Assembly (NCBI RefSeq): GCF_001730285.1
Contig: NZ_MIJZ01000001.1
Coordinates: 186,001-250,000 of the forward strand
Direction of reading: 5' to 3'
From: Enterococcus ureasiticus
Lineage (GTDB): Bacteria > Bacillota > Bacilli > Lactobacillales > Enterococcaceae
Length of the DNA: 64,000 nucleotides
The position numbers were made by a program, and so were the translations under genes. Numbering within the stretch: the first letter of the stretch is position 1; each line of letters begins with the position of its first letter. Shown in pieces: positions 7,851 through 16,512 of the stretch. Under the pieces are notes generated by a model. It was not told the origin of the DNA and did not search any database. It worked only from the letters and a program-made list of their open reading frames with translations.

Positions 7851-8741
7851 ATGGAAGAACAGATTATTGACTATCTGCATTACTTACAAATAGAACGAGG
7901 CCTTTCTCTTAACACAAGAAAAAGCTATGAACGGGACTTACATAAATATTTCGCTTTTCTGAAAGAGCAAAAGATAGATACTTGGCAAGTGATTGATCGC
8001 TACATAATTATGGAATATTTACAAATCTTGCACAATGAAAGCAACTCGTCTGCTACAATTATACGAATGATTTCAAGTCTCAGGGGCTTTCATCAGTTTT
8101 TAAGACAAGAACGGTTTACAGATCACGATCCGATGCAGCACATTGATTCACCTAAAAAGGCGCAAAAACTTCCTAACACTTTGTCAGTTGAAGAAGTTAC
8201 TTTATTGATTGAAACACCTGATACAACCAAACCTTTAGGCATTAGAAACCGAACAATCTTAGAGGTCATGTACGCAACAGGATTACGAGTGAGTGAGTTA
8301 GTAGAATTGAAATTAGGCGATTTACATTTGGCGATGGGCTTATTACAGACTATCGGTAAAGGAGACAAAGAACGGATCATTCCTTTAGGCGATTATGCGA
8401 TTCAATGGATCGAAAAATACCTAGAAGAAGCCCGACCTATTCTGATCAAAAAAAATCAAAACGAAACCCATTTATTTGTCAACCATCATGGACATCCATT
8501 ATCACGACAAGGAGTTTGGAAAAATCTCAAGCACATCGTTCAGGAAGCTGGAATCAATAAGAATATCACGCCACATACATTGCGTCATAGTTTTGCGACC
8601 CATTTATTAGAAAATGGCGCGGATTTAAGAATTGTTCAAGAACTCTTAGGACACGCAGACATTTCTACAACTCAAATCTATACCCATATTACAAAACAGC
8701 GAATGGCAGATGTTTACAAACAACATTTCCCGAGAGCCTAA
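7851..8741 (+). CDS. xerD: Tyrosine recombinase XerD
   Basis: A 296-residue site-specific recombinase of standard XerD length: N-terminal SAM-like core-binding domain (1-85) and C-terminal catalytic domain with the R-K-H-R-H-Y set seen in TGLRVSEL (Arg), GKGDKER (Lys), HTLRHSFATH (His, Arg), LGHADISTTQIYTH (His, Tyr). With XerC it resolves chromosome dimers at dif. It is chromosomal housekeeping, not a phage integrase, as shown by its place upstream of ribT-scpA-scpB, the same order as in B. subtilis. ATG follows a GAGG site. Confidence 0.96.
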   Translation: MEEQIIDYLHYLQIERGLSLNTRKSYERDLHKYFAFLKEQKIDTWQVIDRYIIMEYLQILHNESNSSATIIRMISSLRGFHQFLRQERFTDHDPMQHIDSPKKAQKLPNTLSVEEVTLLIETPDTTKPLGIRNRTILEVMYATGLRVSELVELKLGDLHLAMGLLQTIGKGDKERIIPLGDYAIQWIEKYLEEARPILIKKNQNETHLFVNHHGHPLSRQGVWKNLKHIVQEAGINKNITPHTLRHSFATHLLENGADLRIVQELLGHADISTTQIYTHITKQRMADVYKQHFPRA

Positions 8742-8768
8742 CCAATAAAAAGGAAAGAAGGTGAGATC

Positions 8769-9131
8769 ATGTTAACTTATTATCGAAAAGAGCAACGAAA
8801 AATTGCGATGGGTTTATTAAGTTTCCATCAAAAATTAACTGAATACCACTCACTGCTAAAAGAAATAGACATGTATGAAACAGATGATGACTTGCATTTA
8901 CTTTTTTGGATACCAGCTGGAGAACAAAACATTCAGGGAATTGTAGGAATTGAAGTAGAAACATCTGAAGCGATGGTTTTACATGATATATCGATCAATC
9001 CTTCTTTTAGAGGCGAAAAAATAGGGTTTGACTTATTAAATGAGGTGGCGGAGCTGTATCCTGAAACAAAAATATATGGCACATTAGCTACATCGACTTA
9101 TTTATCTAAGTGGAAAGAACACAACGCTTGA
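8769..9131 (+). CDS. ribT: RibT-like GNAT-family acetyltransferase
   Basis: A 120-residue single-domain GNAT protein homologous to RibT, the uncharacterised putative acetyltransferase often found beside riboflavin genes in Bacilli. The acetyl-CoA loop region is SINPSFRGEKIGFDLL. It lies between xerD and scpA as in other Firmicutes, 27 bases after xerD with a good AGGTGA site, so it is probably co-transcribed. Its real substrate is not established. Confidence 0.82.
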   Translation: MLTYYRKEQRKIAMGLLSFHQKLTEYHSLLKEIDMYETDDDLHLLFWIPAGEQNIQGIVGIEVETSEAMVLHDISINPSFRGEKIGFDLLNEVAELYPETKIYGTLATSTYLSKWKEHNA

Positions 9132-9169
9132 ATTTTATGGTAAACTAAAGAGCTGAAAAAGAAAGTTGG

Positions 9170-9955
9170 ATGATCTTGCAGGAAATTAATGTAAAATTAG
9201 ATGTATTTGAAGGTCCCCTCGATCTTCTGTTACATTTGATTCAAAAATTGGAAATCGATATCTATGACATTCCAATCGCTGCAGTAACAGAACAGTATAT
9301 GAACTATATCCATACAATGAAAACATTGGAATTAGAGATTGCTGGAGAATACTTAGTGATGGCAGCGACATTGATGGCAATCAAAAGTAAGATGCTTTTG
9401 CCCAAACAAGAGTTGGAAATGACAGAAGACGATGAAATTCTTGATGGTGAAGACCCACGAGATGCTTTGGTTGCTCAATTATTAGAATATCGTAAATTTA
9501 AATATGCGGCAGGTCTTTTGCATGAAAAAGAATCCGAAAGAAGTCTTTATTATACAAAAGAACCGATGGATATCGATGAATACAAAGAAGATAATCCTTT
9601 GTTAGAACCTAATCAATTGAATACGATTGATCTTTTCCTCGCTTTTCATGCAATGTTAGAAAAGAAGAAAAGTCGTCAACCAATCGAAACAACCGTTACC
9701 GGAGATGATGTATCGATTGAAGAAAAGATTGCAACAATCACTCAAAAAATGTGTCAGATCGATCGGGAAACACCGATAAATTTTGAATCTTTTTTTACCT
9801 CATATTCTAAACAAGAAGTCGTTACGACCTTTATGGCGTTGTTGGAGTTGATGAAAAAAGGAGTCGTTCATGTAGAACAAGAGGATAATTATAGTACTAT
9901 TTTACTCTATAATAGATCCGAAGAGATTGAATCAAGTACGGAGGAAACAGAGTGA
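9170..9955 (+). CDS. scpA: Segregation and condensation protein A
   Basis: A 261-residue kleisin subunit of the Smc-ScpAB condensin, bridging the Smc head domains for chromosome organisation and segregation. The family signature LDVFEGPLDLLLHLI is at residues 10-24 and the C-terminal winged helix at about 190-250. Its end overlaps the GTG start of scpB by four bases, so the two are translationally coupled, consistent with the fixed ScpA:ScpB complex. Confidence 0.96.
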   Translation: MILQEINVKLDVFEGPLDLLLHLIQKLEIDIYDIPIAAVTEQYMNYIHTMKTLELEIAGEYLVMAATLMAIKSKMLLPKQELEMTEDDEILDGEDPRDALVAQLLEYRKFKYAAGLLHEKESERSLYYTKEPMDIDEYKEDNPLLEPNQLNTIDLFLAFHAMLEKKKSRQPIETTVTGDDVSIEEKIATITQKMCQIDRETPINFESFFTSYSKQEVVTTFMALLELMKKGVVHVEQEDNYSTILLYNRSEEIESSTEETE

Positions 9956-10569
9956 CAACAGTAAGTCAAATCGAAGCGATTCTATTTGTTGTTGGTGAAG
10001 AGGGAATTGGGTTAGAAGAATTATCTTACTTATTAGAATTATCCACCGCCAAAACATACGAAGCAGTGACGGCTTTAAAAGAACGCTATGAATCAGATAA
10101 ACAAGCAGCATTAAATATTTTGGAAGTCGGCAATCACTTTATATTGTCTACTAAAAAAGCATTTGCACCATTATTAAAAAAATATGCACAATCACCAATC
10201 TCAAATTCTTTATCTCAAGCAGCACTCGAAACATTATCGATTGTTGCGTACAAACAACCAATTTCAAGAGTTGAAGTAGATGAAATTAGAGGTGTTCAAT
10301 CGGCAGGTTCAATGCAAAAACTAGTTGCCCGCCAGTTGATTGAAGAAAAGGGGCGGGTAGACGGACCCGGTCGAGCTATTTTATATGGCACTACGGCTTA
10401 TTTCATGGACTATTTTGGCCTAAGATCCTTAGAAGAACTGCCAGATATTCACCAAATGGAAGAAGAAATCGCTGAAGAATTGCCTTTAGACCTCTTTTTC
10501 GACCGTTACAAAGAGCTAAATGAAGAAGAACGAACAACGGATACAAACGAATCGGAGGAAGAAAACTAA
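9952..10569 (+). CDS. scpB: Segregation and condensation protein B
   Basis: A 205-residue partner of ScpA made of two winged-helix domains (about 1-80 and 85-165) with the conserved LETLSIVAYKQPISR and GPGRAILYGTT segments. It binds the kleisin and modulates the Smc complex. It starts with GTG overlapping the scpA stop (GTGA) and ends immediately before rluB (zero spacing). The C-terminal tail is very acidic, typical for the family. Confidence 0.96.
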   Translation: MTTVSQIEAILFVVGEEGIGLEELSYLLELSTAKTYEAVTALKERYESDKQAALNILEVGNHFILSTKKAFAPLLKKYAQSPISNSLSQAALETLSIVAYKQPISRVEVDEIRGVQSAGSMQKLVARQLIEEKGRVDGPGRAILYGTTAYFMDYFGLRSLEELPDIHQMEEEIAEELPLDLFFDRYKELNEEERTTDTNESEEEN

Positions 10570-11286
10570 ATGGAAAGACTTCAAAAAGTAATTGCGCATG
10601 CAGGAATTGCATCACGTAGAAAAGCAGAAGAATATATCGTCAACGGACGTGTAAAAGTAAATGGAAAAATCGTTCGAGAATTGGGCACACAAGTAGGGAA
10701 AAACGACAAAGTTGAAGTAGATGATGTGCCAATTTACAAAGAAGAATATGGCTATTACCTTTTCTACAAACCAAAGGGCGTTATTTCAGCTGTTTCTGAT
10801 GATAAAGGCAGAAAAGTTGTTACGGATTTTTTCTCTCATATTAAAGAACGAATTTATCCTGTCGGAAGACTGGATTTTGACACATCTGGCTTGCTGCTAT
10901 TAACGAATGACGGTGAGTTTTCTCAAAAATTGACGCATCCAAGTCATGAAATTGATAAAGTTTATGTAGCAAAAGTAAAAGGATTAGCCAAAAAACATGA
11001 TTTACTTCCACTAACTAAGGGAATGAAAATTGAAGGCTATAAAACTGCACCAGCTGCTTTTGAGATCATATCTGTTGATCTTAAAACAAACACGAGCATT
11101 GTTGAATTGACGATTCACGAAGGCCGTAACCACCAAGTGAAAAAAATGCTTCAAGCAGTAGGCTATCCTGTCCAAAAATTAAAAAGAGAAAAATACGGTG
11201 ATTTGACCTTAAAAGGATTACGCCCCGGTGAATACCGTAACTTAAATAAAAAAGAAATCAGTGTTTTGATGAATCAATCAAAATAA
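10570..11286 (+). CDS. rluB: 23S rRNA pseudouridine synthase RluB family
   Basis: A 238-residue enzyme with an N-terminal S4 RNA-binding domain (residues 1-48, ERLQKVIAHAGIASRRKAE) and a pseudouridine synthase domain with the catalytic Asp motif VGRLDFDTSGLLLLTNDG near residue 105. It should isomerise a uridine in the 23S rRNA peptidyl transferase region (RluB type; RsuA/RluE homologues look similar). It abuts scpB, which is the usual arrangement in Firmicutes, and ends the operon at a terminator. Confidence 0.93.
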   Translation: MERLQKVIAHAGIASRRKAEEYIVNGRVKVNGKIVRELGTQVGKNDKVEVDDVPIYKEEYGYYLFYKPKGVISAVSDDKGRKVVTDFFSHIKERIYPVGRLDFDTSGLLLLTNDGEFSQKLTHPSHEIDKVYVAKVKGLAKKHDLLPLTKGMKIEGYKTAPAAFEIISVDLKTNTSIVELTIHEGRNHQVKKMLQAVGYPVQKLKREKYGDLTLKGLRPGEYRNLNKKEISVLMNQSK

Positions 11287-11298
11287 TTTTTTACGAGT

Positions 11299-11336
11299 AT
11301 GAGTCGAAACTAATAATAGTTTTGGCTCATATTTTT
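11299..11336 (+). terminator. Terminator after rluB
   Basis: ATGAGTCGAAACT and AGTTTTGGCTCAT pair over 13 bp with one wobble, followed by a T-rich tail. Confidence 0.85.
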
Positions 11337-11372
11337 CTATTGACAGCAAATGTGACTTGTTGAACATAAATA

Positions 11373-11400
11373 TTGCATTTTTCTAAAAAGGTTGTATACT
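11373..11400 (+). promoter_or_regulatory. Promoter of the FMN riboswitch-ribU transcript
   Basis: TTGCAT (11373-11378), a 16-base spacer and TATACT (11395-11400), just upstream of the riboswitch. Confidence 0.75.
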
Positions 11401-11427
11401 GAAATTGTACAAAAATTTAATAAAGGT

Positions 11428-11548
11428 TCGTCTTCAGGGGCAGGGTGAAATTCCCGACCGGTGGTTATAGTCCACGACCTATCTCATTTGAGGTGGCTGA
11501 ATTGGTGAAATTCCAATACCGACAGTAAAGTCTGGATAAAGAAGATAG
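11428..11548 (+). promoter_or_regulatory. FMN riboswitch (RFN element)
   Basis: All conserved RFN blocks are visible in order: closing stem TCTTC..GAAGA, CAGGGGCAGGGTGAAATTCC, CGACCGGTGGT, AGTCCACGA, GGTGAAATTCCAATACCGAC and AGTCTGGAT. The element binds FMN and controls riboflavin uptake; here it precedes ribU. A Rho-independent terminator begins 40 bases downstream, so control is by premature termination. Confidence 0.97.
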
Positions 11549-11587
11549 AGCTTATTTGAATTGGCATTTTTCAGATAAGATAACTCT

Positions 11588-11620
11588 ACTCTATTTTCCC
11601 TGCTGGAAAATAGAGTTTTT
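11588..11620 (+). terminator. Riboswitch-controlled terminator
   Basis: A perfect 12-bp stem (ACTCTATTTTCC / GGAAAATAGAGT) with a 5-base loop and a T run. It is placed right after the FMN aptamer and so is the expression platform of the switch. Confidence 0.88.
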
Positions 11621-11657
11621 GCTGTGAATTGCTGTGAATCACTACGATTGGCCAAAG

Positions 11658-11940
11658 GACAGAGTAGATGATGAACAGTACTTGGCGAACGAAGTGAGAG
11701 AAGTCACCTAACTAGTGAATCACACTATTGCGTTTATCCCATCAAACTCTAGGAGCTAAACCTCTAAGAAATGAGGGACAGAGTAGATGATGAACAGTAC
11801 TTGGCGAACGAAGTGAGAGAAGTCACCTAACTAGTGAATCACACTATTGTGTTTATCCCATCAAACTCTAGGAGCTAAACCTCTAAGAATTGAGTGACAG
11901 AGTAGATGATGAACAATACTTAGTGAACAAAGAAGTTACC
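11658..11940. repeat. 119-bp tandem direct repeats between the FMN riboswitch and ribU
   Basis: Two full copies (11658-11776 and 11777-11895) differ at only a few positions; a third, truncated and diverged copy starts at 11896. Each unit starts GACAGAGTAGATGATGAAC and contains GCGAACGAAGTGAGAG and GGAGCTAAACCTCTAAG. They contain no credible ORF. They lie in the transcribed leader between the riboswitch terminator and the ribU start codon. Confidence 0.93.
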
Positions 11941-12140
11941 ATCATACTAAGACACCATATTTAATCAAAACTAAATAGGAGTGAACTTCTTTCGCAACGA
12001 AATACGATAGCATGGCTCAATAGCTATCAAGCGATTACCGATAAAGCGCAGTATATTTATCGTTCGACCAAACAACAAACACAGCAAATCAAGAGCAATC
12101 AATGAAAAACCAATTTAGAAAAGTTCGTTTGAAGATGGGT
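11941..12140. other. Non-coding remnant between repeats and ribU
   Basis: No supported gene. One + strand frame is open from about 11970 to a TGA at 12103-12105 and reads like a real protein tail (WLNSYQAITDKAQYIYRST), but it has no start codon with a ribosome site. It may be a gene fossil carried in with the repeats. Confidence 0.35.
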
Positions 12141-12161
12141 CCTTAAACAGGAGGATTTCAT

Positions 12162-12770
12162 ATGCGAAACAACAAGGTACAAAAAATGGTAAGTGTAGCA
12201 ATGTTAGCAGCAATTGGTGTGGTTTTACAGTTTGTGGCGTTTCCGATCATACCGTCATTAAGTTTCTTAAAAATCGATTTTAGTGACATACCCGTTATGA
12301 TCAGTATGTTTTTATTCGGGCCGTTAGCTGGAATAAGTACGGCTTTCATAAGATCAGTATTGCATCTGTTTACGACAGGGGCATCGCCACAAAATTTAGT
12401 AGGAGATGTAGCTAGCTTTTTTGCAACAACTGTTTTCACTTTACCGATGTATTATTTTTTCAAGCGAGGAAGCGACAAGCGTTCAAACAAAATTTTAGGT
12501 GTAGCTACAGGAATAATTGCGCTCACTGTTTTTATGGGTGTAGCGAATTACTTTGTGATCACACCGATTTATTTAAAACTATTCGGTGTATCAGCTGGGC
12601 AATTCTTAGGAATGTCGCTGGCAAAATATGTTACGATCGGGATTATTCCATTCAACTTAATCAAAGGCTCAATTGTGAGTGCAGTTTTCTTAGTGCTTCA
12701 CGCAAAATTATTGCCCTGGTTATCTAGAAAACAATATCAGTTGAGTGATAAAAAAACGATAACGAAATAA
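12162..12770 (+). CDS. ribU: Riboflavin ECF transporter S component RibU
   Basis: A 202-residue, six-helix S component that binds riboflavin and works with the shared energising module EcfAA'T (not in this window). RibU features: an N-terminal AMLAAIGVVLQFVAF helix, SLSFLKIDFSDIPVMI and the GPLAGISTAFIRSVLH segment used to dock with EcfT. ATG follows CAGGAGG. Control by FMN through the upstream riboswitch is expected, although the leader is about 760 nt from the promoter because of the repeat block. Confidence 0.96.
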   Translation: MRNNKVQKMVSVAMLAAIGVVLQFVAFPIIPSLSFLKIDFSDIPVMISMFLFGPLAGISTAFIRSVLHLFTTGASPQNLVGDVASFFATTVFTLPMYYFFKRGSDKRSNKILGVATGIIALTVFMGVANYFVITPIYLKLFGVSAGQFLGMSLAKYVTIGIIPFNLIKGSIVSAVFLVLHAKLLPWLSRKQYQLSDKKTITK

Positions 12771-12790
12771 ATTATTGATATAAATAGCTG

Positions 12791-12832
12791 AAACATAGAG
12801 TAGAACATTCCGTTTGGCTCTGTGTTTTTTTG
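12791..12832 (+). terminator. Terminator after ribU
   Basis: AAACATAGAG pairs with CTCTGTGTTT around a loop and is followed by a T run. Confidence 0.75.
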
Positions 12833-12908
12833 ATTGTGAATACAAAATGTTCTAGTTAAAAGCAGATTTCTGCTAAAATGGAAAAGACAGAATGAGAGGA
12901 GAACTAAA

Positions 12909-13631
12909 ATGAAAAAATGGCAGAAACGATTACTTTGGTTTATCGGAGTACTAGTAGCTTTAGTTTTGGTAGGCTTATTTTATATAAAAACCATTACCTA
13001 TACACCTACAACCATGGCTTTAGAAGCATCTCAAAAAGCAACAGATGAAAATGACGTACTATATTTTAAAGGTAAGGAGGAAAATCCAGCATTAATTTTT
13101 TATCAAGGAGCGTTGGTTGAAAGTGCTAGCTATAGTATTTGGGCTGAAAAAGTAGCAGAGGCTGGATTTTCAGTCTATCTTGTAAAACAACCCTTGAATT
13201 TGGCTGTTTTAGGCCAAAATAAAGCGGAGCAGGTCATTCGTTCTAATCATTTAACTAATTACGTGATTGGCGGGCATTCATTAGGAGGGGTTATGGCCAG
13301 TCGCTTTGCTGCTGAACAAGACAATGATGATTTAAAAGGAGTATTCTTCCTAGCAAGTTACCCTGACGAAAAAGGCAGTCTTTCAAAGTTTAAGGGACAA
13401 GTACTTTCATTGACTGGTTCTAAAGATGGTGTTTTGAATTGGCAAGCTTATGATCAAGCAAAAAAATACTTACCTGAACAAACTGTTTTCGAAGAAATCA
13501 AAGGTGGAAACCATGCTGGATTCGGCAGTTACGGTGAGCAAAAAGGCGATAAACCTGCTGGTATTAATAATGACGAGCAACAACAAGAAGTCGCCAATCT
13601 ACTGATTAATTGGTTAAAAACGATCCATTAA
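12909..13631 (+). CDS. Membrane-anchored alpha/beta hydrolase
   Basis: A 240-residue protein with an N-terminal membrane helix (residues 7-26) and an alpha/beta hydrolase domain. The nucleophile elbow is IGGHSLGGVMA, the acid is probably the Asp in GSKDGV and the histidine is in GGNHAGFG, so the catalytic triad is complete. It resembles the chlorophyllase/dienelactone-hydrolase-like family of Firmicutes. The active domain should be extracellular; its substrate is unknown. Its ribosome site is GAGAGGAG. Confidence 0.85.
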   Translation: MKKWQKRLLWFIGVLVALVLVGLFYIKTITYTPTTMALEASQKATDENDVLYFKGKEENPALIFYQGALVESASYSIWAEKVAEAGFSVYLVKQPLNLAVLGQNKAEQVIRSNHLTNYVIGGHSLGGVMASRFAAEQDNDDLKGVFFLASYPDEKGSLSKFKGQVLSLTGSKDGVLNWQAYDQAKKYLPEQTVFEEIKGGNHAGFGSYGEQKGDKPAGINNDEQQQEVANLLINWLKTIH

Positions 13632-13633
13632 AT

Positions 13634-13682
13634 AGTAAAAGGAGAAAATACAGTCTTTCGACAAGTATTTTCTCCTTTTACT
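13634..13682. terminator. Convergent bidirectional terminator
   Basis: An 18-bp perfect inverted repeat (AGTAAAAGGAGAAAATAC / GTATTTTCTCCTTTTACT) separates the + strand hydrolase from the minus-strand ferredoxin gene. Confidence 0.85.
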
Positions 13683-13707
13683 ATTGGGCTAAGAAACGAA
13701 CAGATTT

Positions 13708-13923
13708 TCAATATTTTTCTATGATCTCTATTGCACGAACAGGACATTTGCGGTACGCTGTTAACGCATTGTCCCTTTCATTTTCAGGAACAAATTCTTG
13801 ATGGGCTTTGCTATCATTTTTTAAAATGACAATCCCATCATCATTATAATCAAAAATTTCTGGTGCATAGACTTGGCATAATCCACAAGCAATGCATTTT
13901 TCCGGAATTATTTTACATAACAT
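13708..13923 (-). CDS. fer: 4Fe-4S ferredoxin
   Basis: A 71-residue ferredoxin of the B. subtilis Fer type. It has one 4Fe-4S cluster bound by C-x2-C-x2-C (EKCIACGLC, residues 10-16) and a distal Cys followed by Pro (RKCPVRAI). It serves as a low-potential electron carrier. It is divergent from the ypbB-recQ pair, the same neighbourhood as in B. subtilis. It is small and acidic, with full family length. Confidence 0.95.
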   Translation of the reverse strand: MLCKIIPEKCIACGLCQVYAPEIFDYNDDGIVILKNDSKAHQEFVPENERDNALTAYRKCPVRAIEIIEKY

Positions 13924-13962
13924 AAGAGCACATCCTATTCTATCATTGAAAGAGGTGGAAAT

Positions 13963-14994
13963 ATGGAACCTTCCTTTATTTTAGCTTTATTTCAGCACGG
14001 ATACAAGGTGCGAACTTCAACTTTGTATCATCTTTTAAAAGGCAAACGGACAAGTTCTGTCTTGCTGTATGGTTTTTTATATGAAAACTTACGATTCTTT
14101 CAGCTATTTCCATTATTGTCTGAAAAACAATTTAATAATATACTAGAAGAATTAGTTAAACAAGAGTCGTTGCGTCTAGTATCTGATGGCGAGGTCCAGA
14201 TAACCGGAAAAGGTATGCAAGTAGTGCTTCAAGAGGACGATTATTTTTCTTCGATCGACAATTATCATTTTGGTAAAACAGACGAAATGATTTGGCGTTT
14301 ATTACAATTTACAGTGCAAGTTGTTTCTAATTTATCTTATACGAATAAAAATTACGTTCCGTTAGAACAATCGCCATTGTATCAAAAACAGGTAAAAATG
14401 TATATAAAATCAATGCCTAAAGTACAATTGATCGAAACGGTTAAAAATGAATGGACTCAAATTTTTTCTCATTTAACGAAAGATGAAGCAAATTTTTTTG
14501 CTCAACAATTTTCTGGTTATCAACAGATCGGAAAAACCTCTTTTCAAGTAATGGACGAACAAGACAATGCTTTTAAGCAGATGCTGCAAAAGAAAGAAAA
14601 ACTTCATCACTTACTAGAAACAATTTGTTTAATGCCAGATGCTAGTTTCTTGAAAAAGTTGGTTCTTCCTTTGGTGAAACAAAATGAAAATAAAAGTATG
14701 AGTGAAACAAGCTCATATTTGAAAACACAGCATTCAATAGAAGAATTAGCCCGGCAAAGAAGGGTCAAAATAAGCACAATCAAAGATCATCTTATGGAAT
14801 TAGCCTTAACGAAGGATTTTCCGTTTGAGCGCTTTATATCCCAAAAAACAGAGGAATGCTTACTTGAATACCCAAAACCATATCAAGATTGGACGTACCG
14901 TTCAGTCAAACAAACTAATCCAGAACTTGATTACTTTGAGTTTCGTTTATATCAAATTCAAAAACTTAGAGAAGAAAGAGAATCGAACCAATGA
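13963..14994 (+). CDS. ypbB: YpbB-like helix-turn-helix protein
   Basis: A 343-residue cytoplasmic protein of the YpbB family, always found next to a RecQ-type helicase in Bacilli. The C-terminal part (about 255-320, HSIEELARQRRVKISTIKDHL) is a helix-turn-helix domain like that found at the C-terminus of longer RecQ proteins, so YpbB may supply this domain in trans. Its stop overlaps the recQ start (ATGA), which indicates coupled translation. The exact biochemical role is not established. Confidence 0.85.
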   Translation: MEPSFILALFQHGYKVRTSTLYHLLKGKRTSSVLLYGFLYENLRFFQLFPLLSEKQFNNILEELVKQESLRLVSDGEVQITGKGMQVVLQEDDYFSSIDNYHFGKTDEMIWRLLQFTVQVVSNLSYTNKNYVPLEQSPLYQKQVKMYIKSMPKVQLIETVKNEWTQIFSHLTKDEANFFAQQFSGYQQIGKTSFQVMDEQDNAFKQMLQKKEKLHHLLETICLMPDASFLKKLVLPLVKQNENKSMSETSSYLKTQHSIEELARQRRVKISTIKDHLMELALTKDFPFERFISQKTEECLLEYPKPYQDWTYRSVKQTNPELDYFEFRLYQIQKLREERESNQ

Positions 14995-16433
14995 CAATCA
15001 ATTTAGAGCAAGTGTTACAAGATAAATTTGGTTTCAGTACGTTTAAAACAGGACAAAAAGAAGTAATCGAACAGCTGCTAAAGAAACAAGACACGTTAGC
15101 TGTTTTGCCAACAGGTACAGGGAAATCCTTGTGTTACCAATTAGTTGGGCAATTAGTCGAAGGGACAGTGATCATTGTTTCACCACTACTATCCTTAATG
15201 GAAGATCAAGTGGTCCAGCTTCAAAAAAAGGGGGAAACCAGTGTTATCGCCTTAAATAGCAGTTTGTCTTTTTTTGAAAAGCAATATGTACTAAATCATC
15301 TAAGCGAGTATAAATTCATTTTGATTAGTCCTGAAACCCTAACCCAAAAAGAAGTTCGAAAAAGAATAGCTGAATTAAGTATTGCTTTATTTGTAATAGA
15401 TGAAGCTCACTGCGTTTCTCAGTGGGGTGTTGATTTTAGACCAGAATATACCAAGTTAGCCAATATCCAAGCAGAATGCGGTTATCCATTGACTTTAGCA
15501 TTAACAGCCACCGCCACCCCTGCTGTAAAAAAAGAGATTATTAAGCAAGTATTTTCACATCGTCAAACGATTTCAGAAGTTATATTTTCGGTGAATCGAC
15601 CAAATATCGGTTTGATCGTTAATCAAACCACTGAAAAAAACGATACATTGATTTCTTATCTAACTCAACTAAAAAGTAGAGGTATCGTATACTGCGCAAC
15701 TAGAAAGACGGCCGAGAAAATCAATCAAGTAATCAATGCACAGACAAATTTAAAATCAGCATTCTATCACAGCGGTCTAACTGCTAATGAGCGTAGCTTA
15801 TTGCAACAGCAATTTGTTTCAAATCAATTAGATGTTTTATGTGCGACAAACGCTTTTGGTATGGGGATCGACAAACCCGATGTACGTTTTGTTATTCACT
15901 ACGATTGTCCAGATAGTTTAGAAAATTATGTGCAAGAAATTGGCCGAGCTGGCCGTGATGGACAATCTAGTGTGGCAATTTTACTTTATCAAAAGGGAGA
16001 CGAATCGATTCACTATTATTTTCAGTCAGAAAGTCGACTTGATCGAGAACGTTTAAATGAATTAGCTGAAATCAAATTAAAAGAACAAGAAAACAGTCTA
16101 CCTGCACTAAATGAAATCCAGCAAAAATGGCTGCAAGGTTTCTTAGAAAAAGAATATACAATCGAAGAATTAGAACAAAGATTATTAAGAAAAGAGAAAG
16201 AACGTAAACAACAGTTAAATGTTATGTTAAACTATATCAATGAGGAAGAATGCCGTCGTGTGTTCATTCGGCAGTATTTTTCAGAAAAAATTACAGAAAC
16301 AACACAAGAAAAATGTTGTGATCGATGCGGCTTATCCTTTGACAATTACAAAGGGCAAATAGTACAATCACCAGAAGAAATCGAAATCTCCGAACAGTGG
16401 GAGGACATTTTAATAAGATTATTTAAAGAATGA
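14991..16433 (+). CDS. recQ: RecQ-family ATP-dependent DNA helicase (RecS-like)
   Basis: A 480-residue 3'-5' superfamily 2 helicase: Walker A PTGTGKSLCYQ (residues 39-49), DEAH box VIDEAHCVSQWG, motif III LTATATP, motif V/VI ATNAFGMGIDKPDVRFV and QEIGRAGRDG, then a Zn-binding part with CCDRCG near the C-terminus. It lacks the HRDC domain and is the short RecS/RecQ form of Firmicutes, used in recombination and fork repair. It is coupled to ypbB upstream. Confidence 0.94.
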   Translation: MTINLEQVLQDKFGFSTFKTGQKEVIEQLLKKQDTLAVLPTGTGKSLCYQLVGQLVEGTVIIVSPLLSLMEDQVVQLQKKGETSVIALNSSLSFFEKQYVLNHLSEYKFILISPETLTQKEVRKRIAELSIALFVIDEAHCVSQWGVDFRPEYTKLANIQAECGYPLTLALTATATPAVKKEIIKQVFSHRQTISEVIFSVNRPNIGLIVNQTTEKNDTLISYLTQLKSRGIVYCATRKTAEKINQVINAQTNLKSAFYHSGLTANERSLLQQQFVSNQLDVLCATNAFGMGIDKPDVRFVIHYDCPDSLENYVQEIGRAGRDGQSSVAILLYQKGDESIHYYFQSESRLDRERLNELAEIKLKEQENSLPALNEIQQKWLQGFLEKEYTIEELEQRLLRKEKERKQQLNVMLNYINEEECRRVFIRQYFSEKITETTQEKCCDRCGLSFDNYKGQIVQSPEEIEISEQWEDILIRLFKE

Positions 16434-16474
16434 AAATAATCTTTTTTTAGACTGCAGTTGGCAAAAAGCTGTGG

Positions 16475-16480
16475 TATAAT
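16475..16480 (+). promoter_or_regulatory. Extended -10 promoter of the LysM-protein gene
   Basis: GTGGTATAAT gives a TGnTATAAT extended -10 element, 33 bases before the GTG start. The -35 box is weak, as expected for extended -10 promoters. Confidence 0.6.
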
Positions 16481-16512
16481 AGCAAACGAGAGAATTTTAG
16501 GAGGAACGATAC

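Noticed and set aside
7851-8741. Phage or integrative-element integrase
   Set aside because: The tyrosine recombinase has XerD length and motifs and sits in the conserved xerD-ribT-scpAB order; no attachment sites or phage genes are adjacent.
11658-11940. CRISPR array
   Set aside because: The repeats are directly adjoining 119-bp units without unique spacers, so they are tandem duplications, not a CRISPR array.
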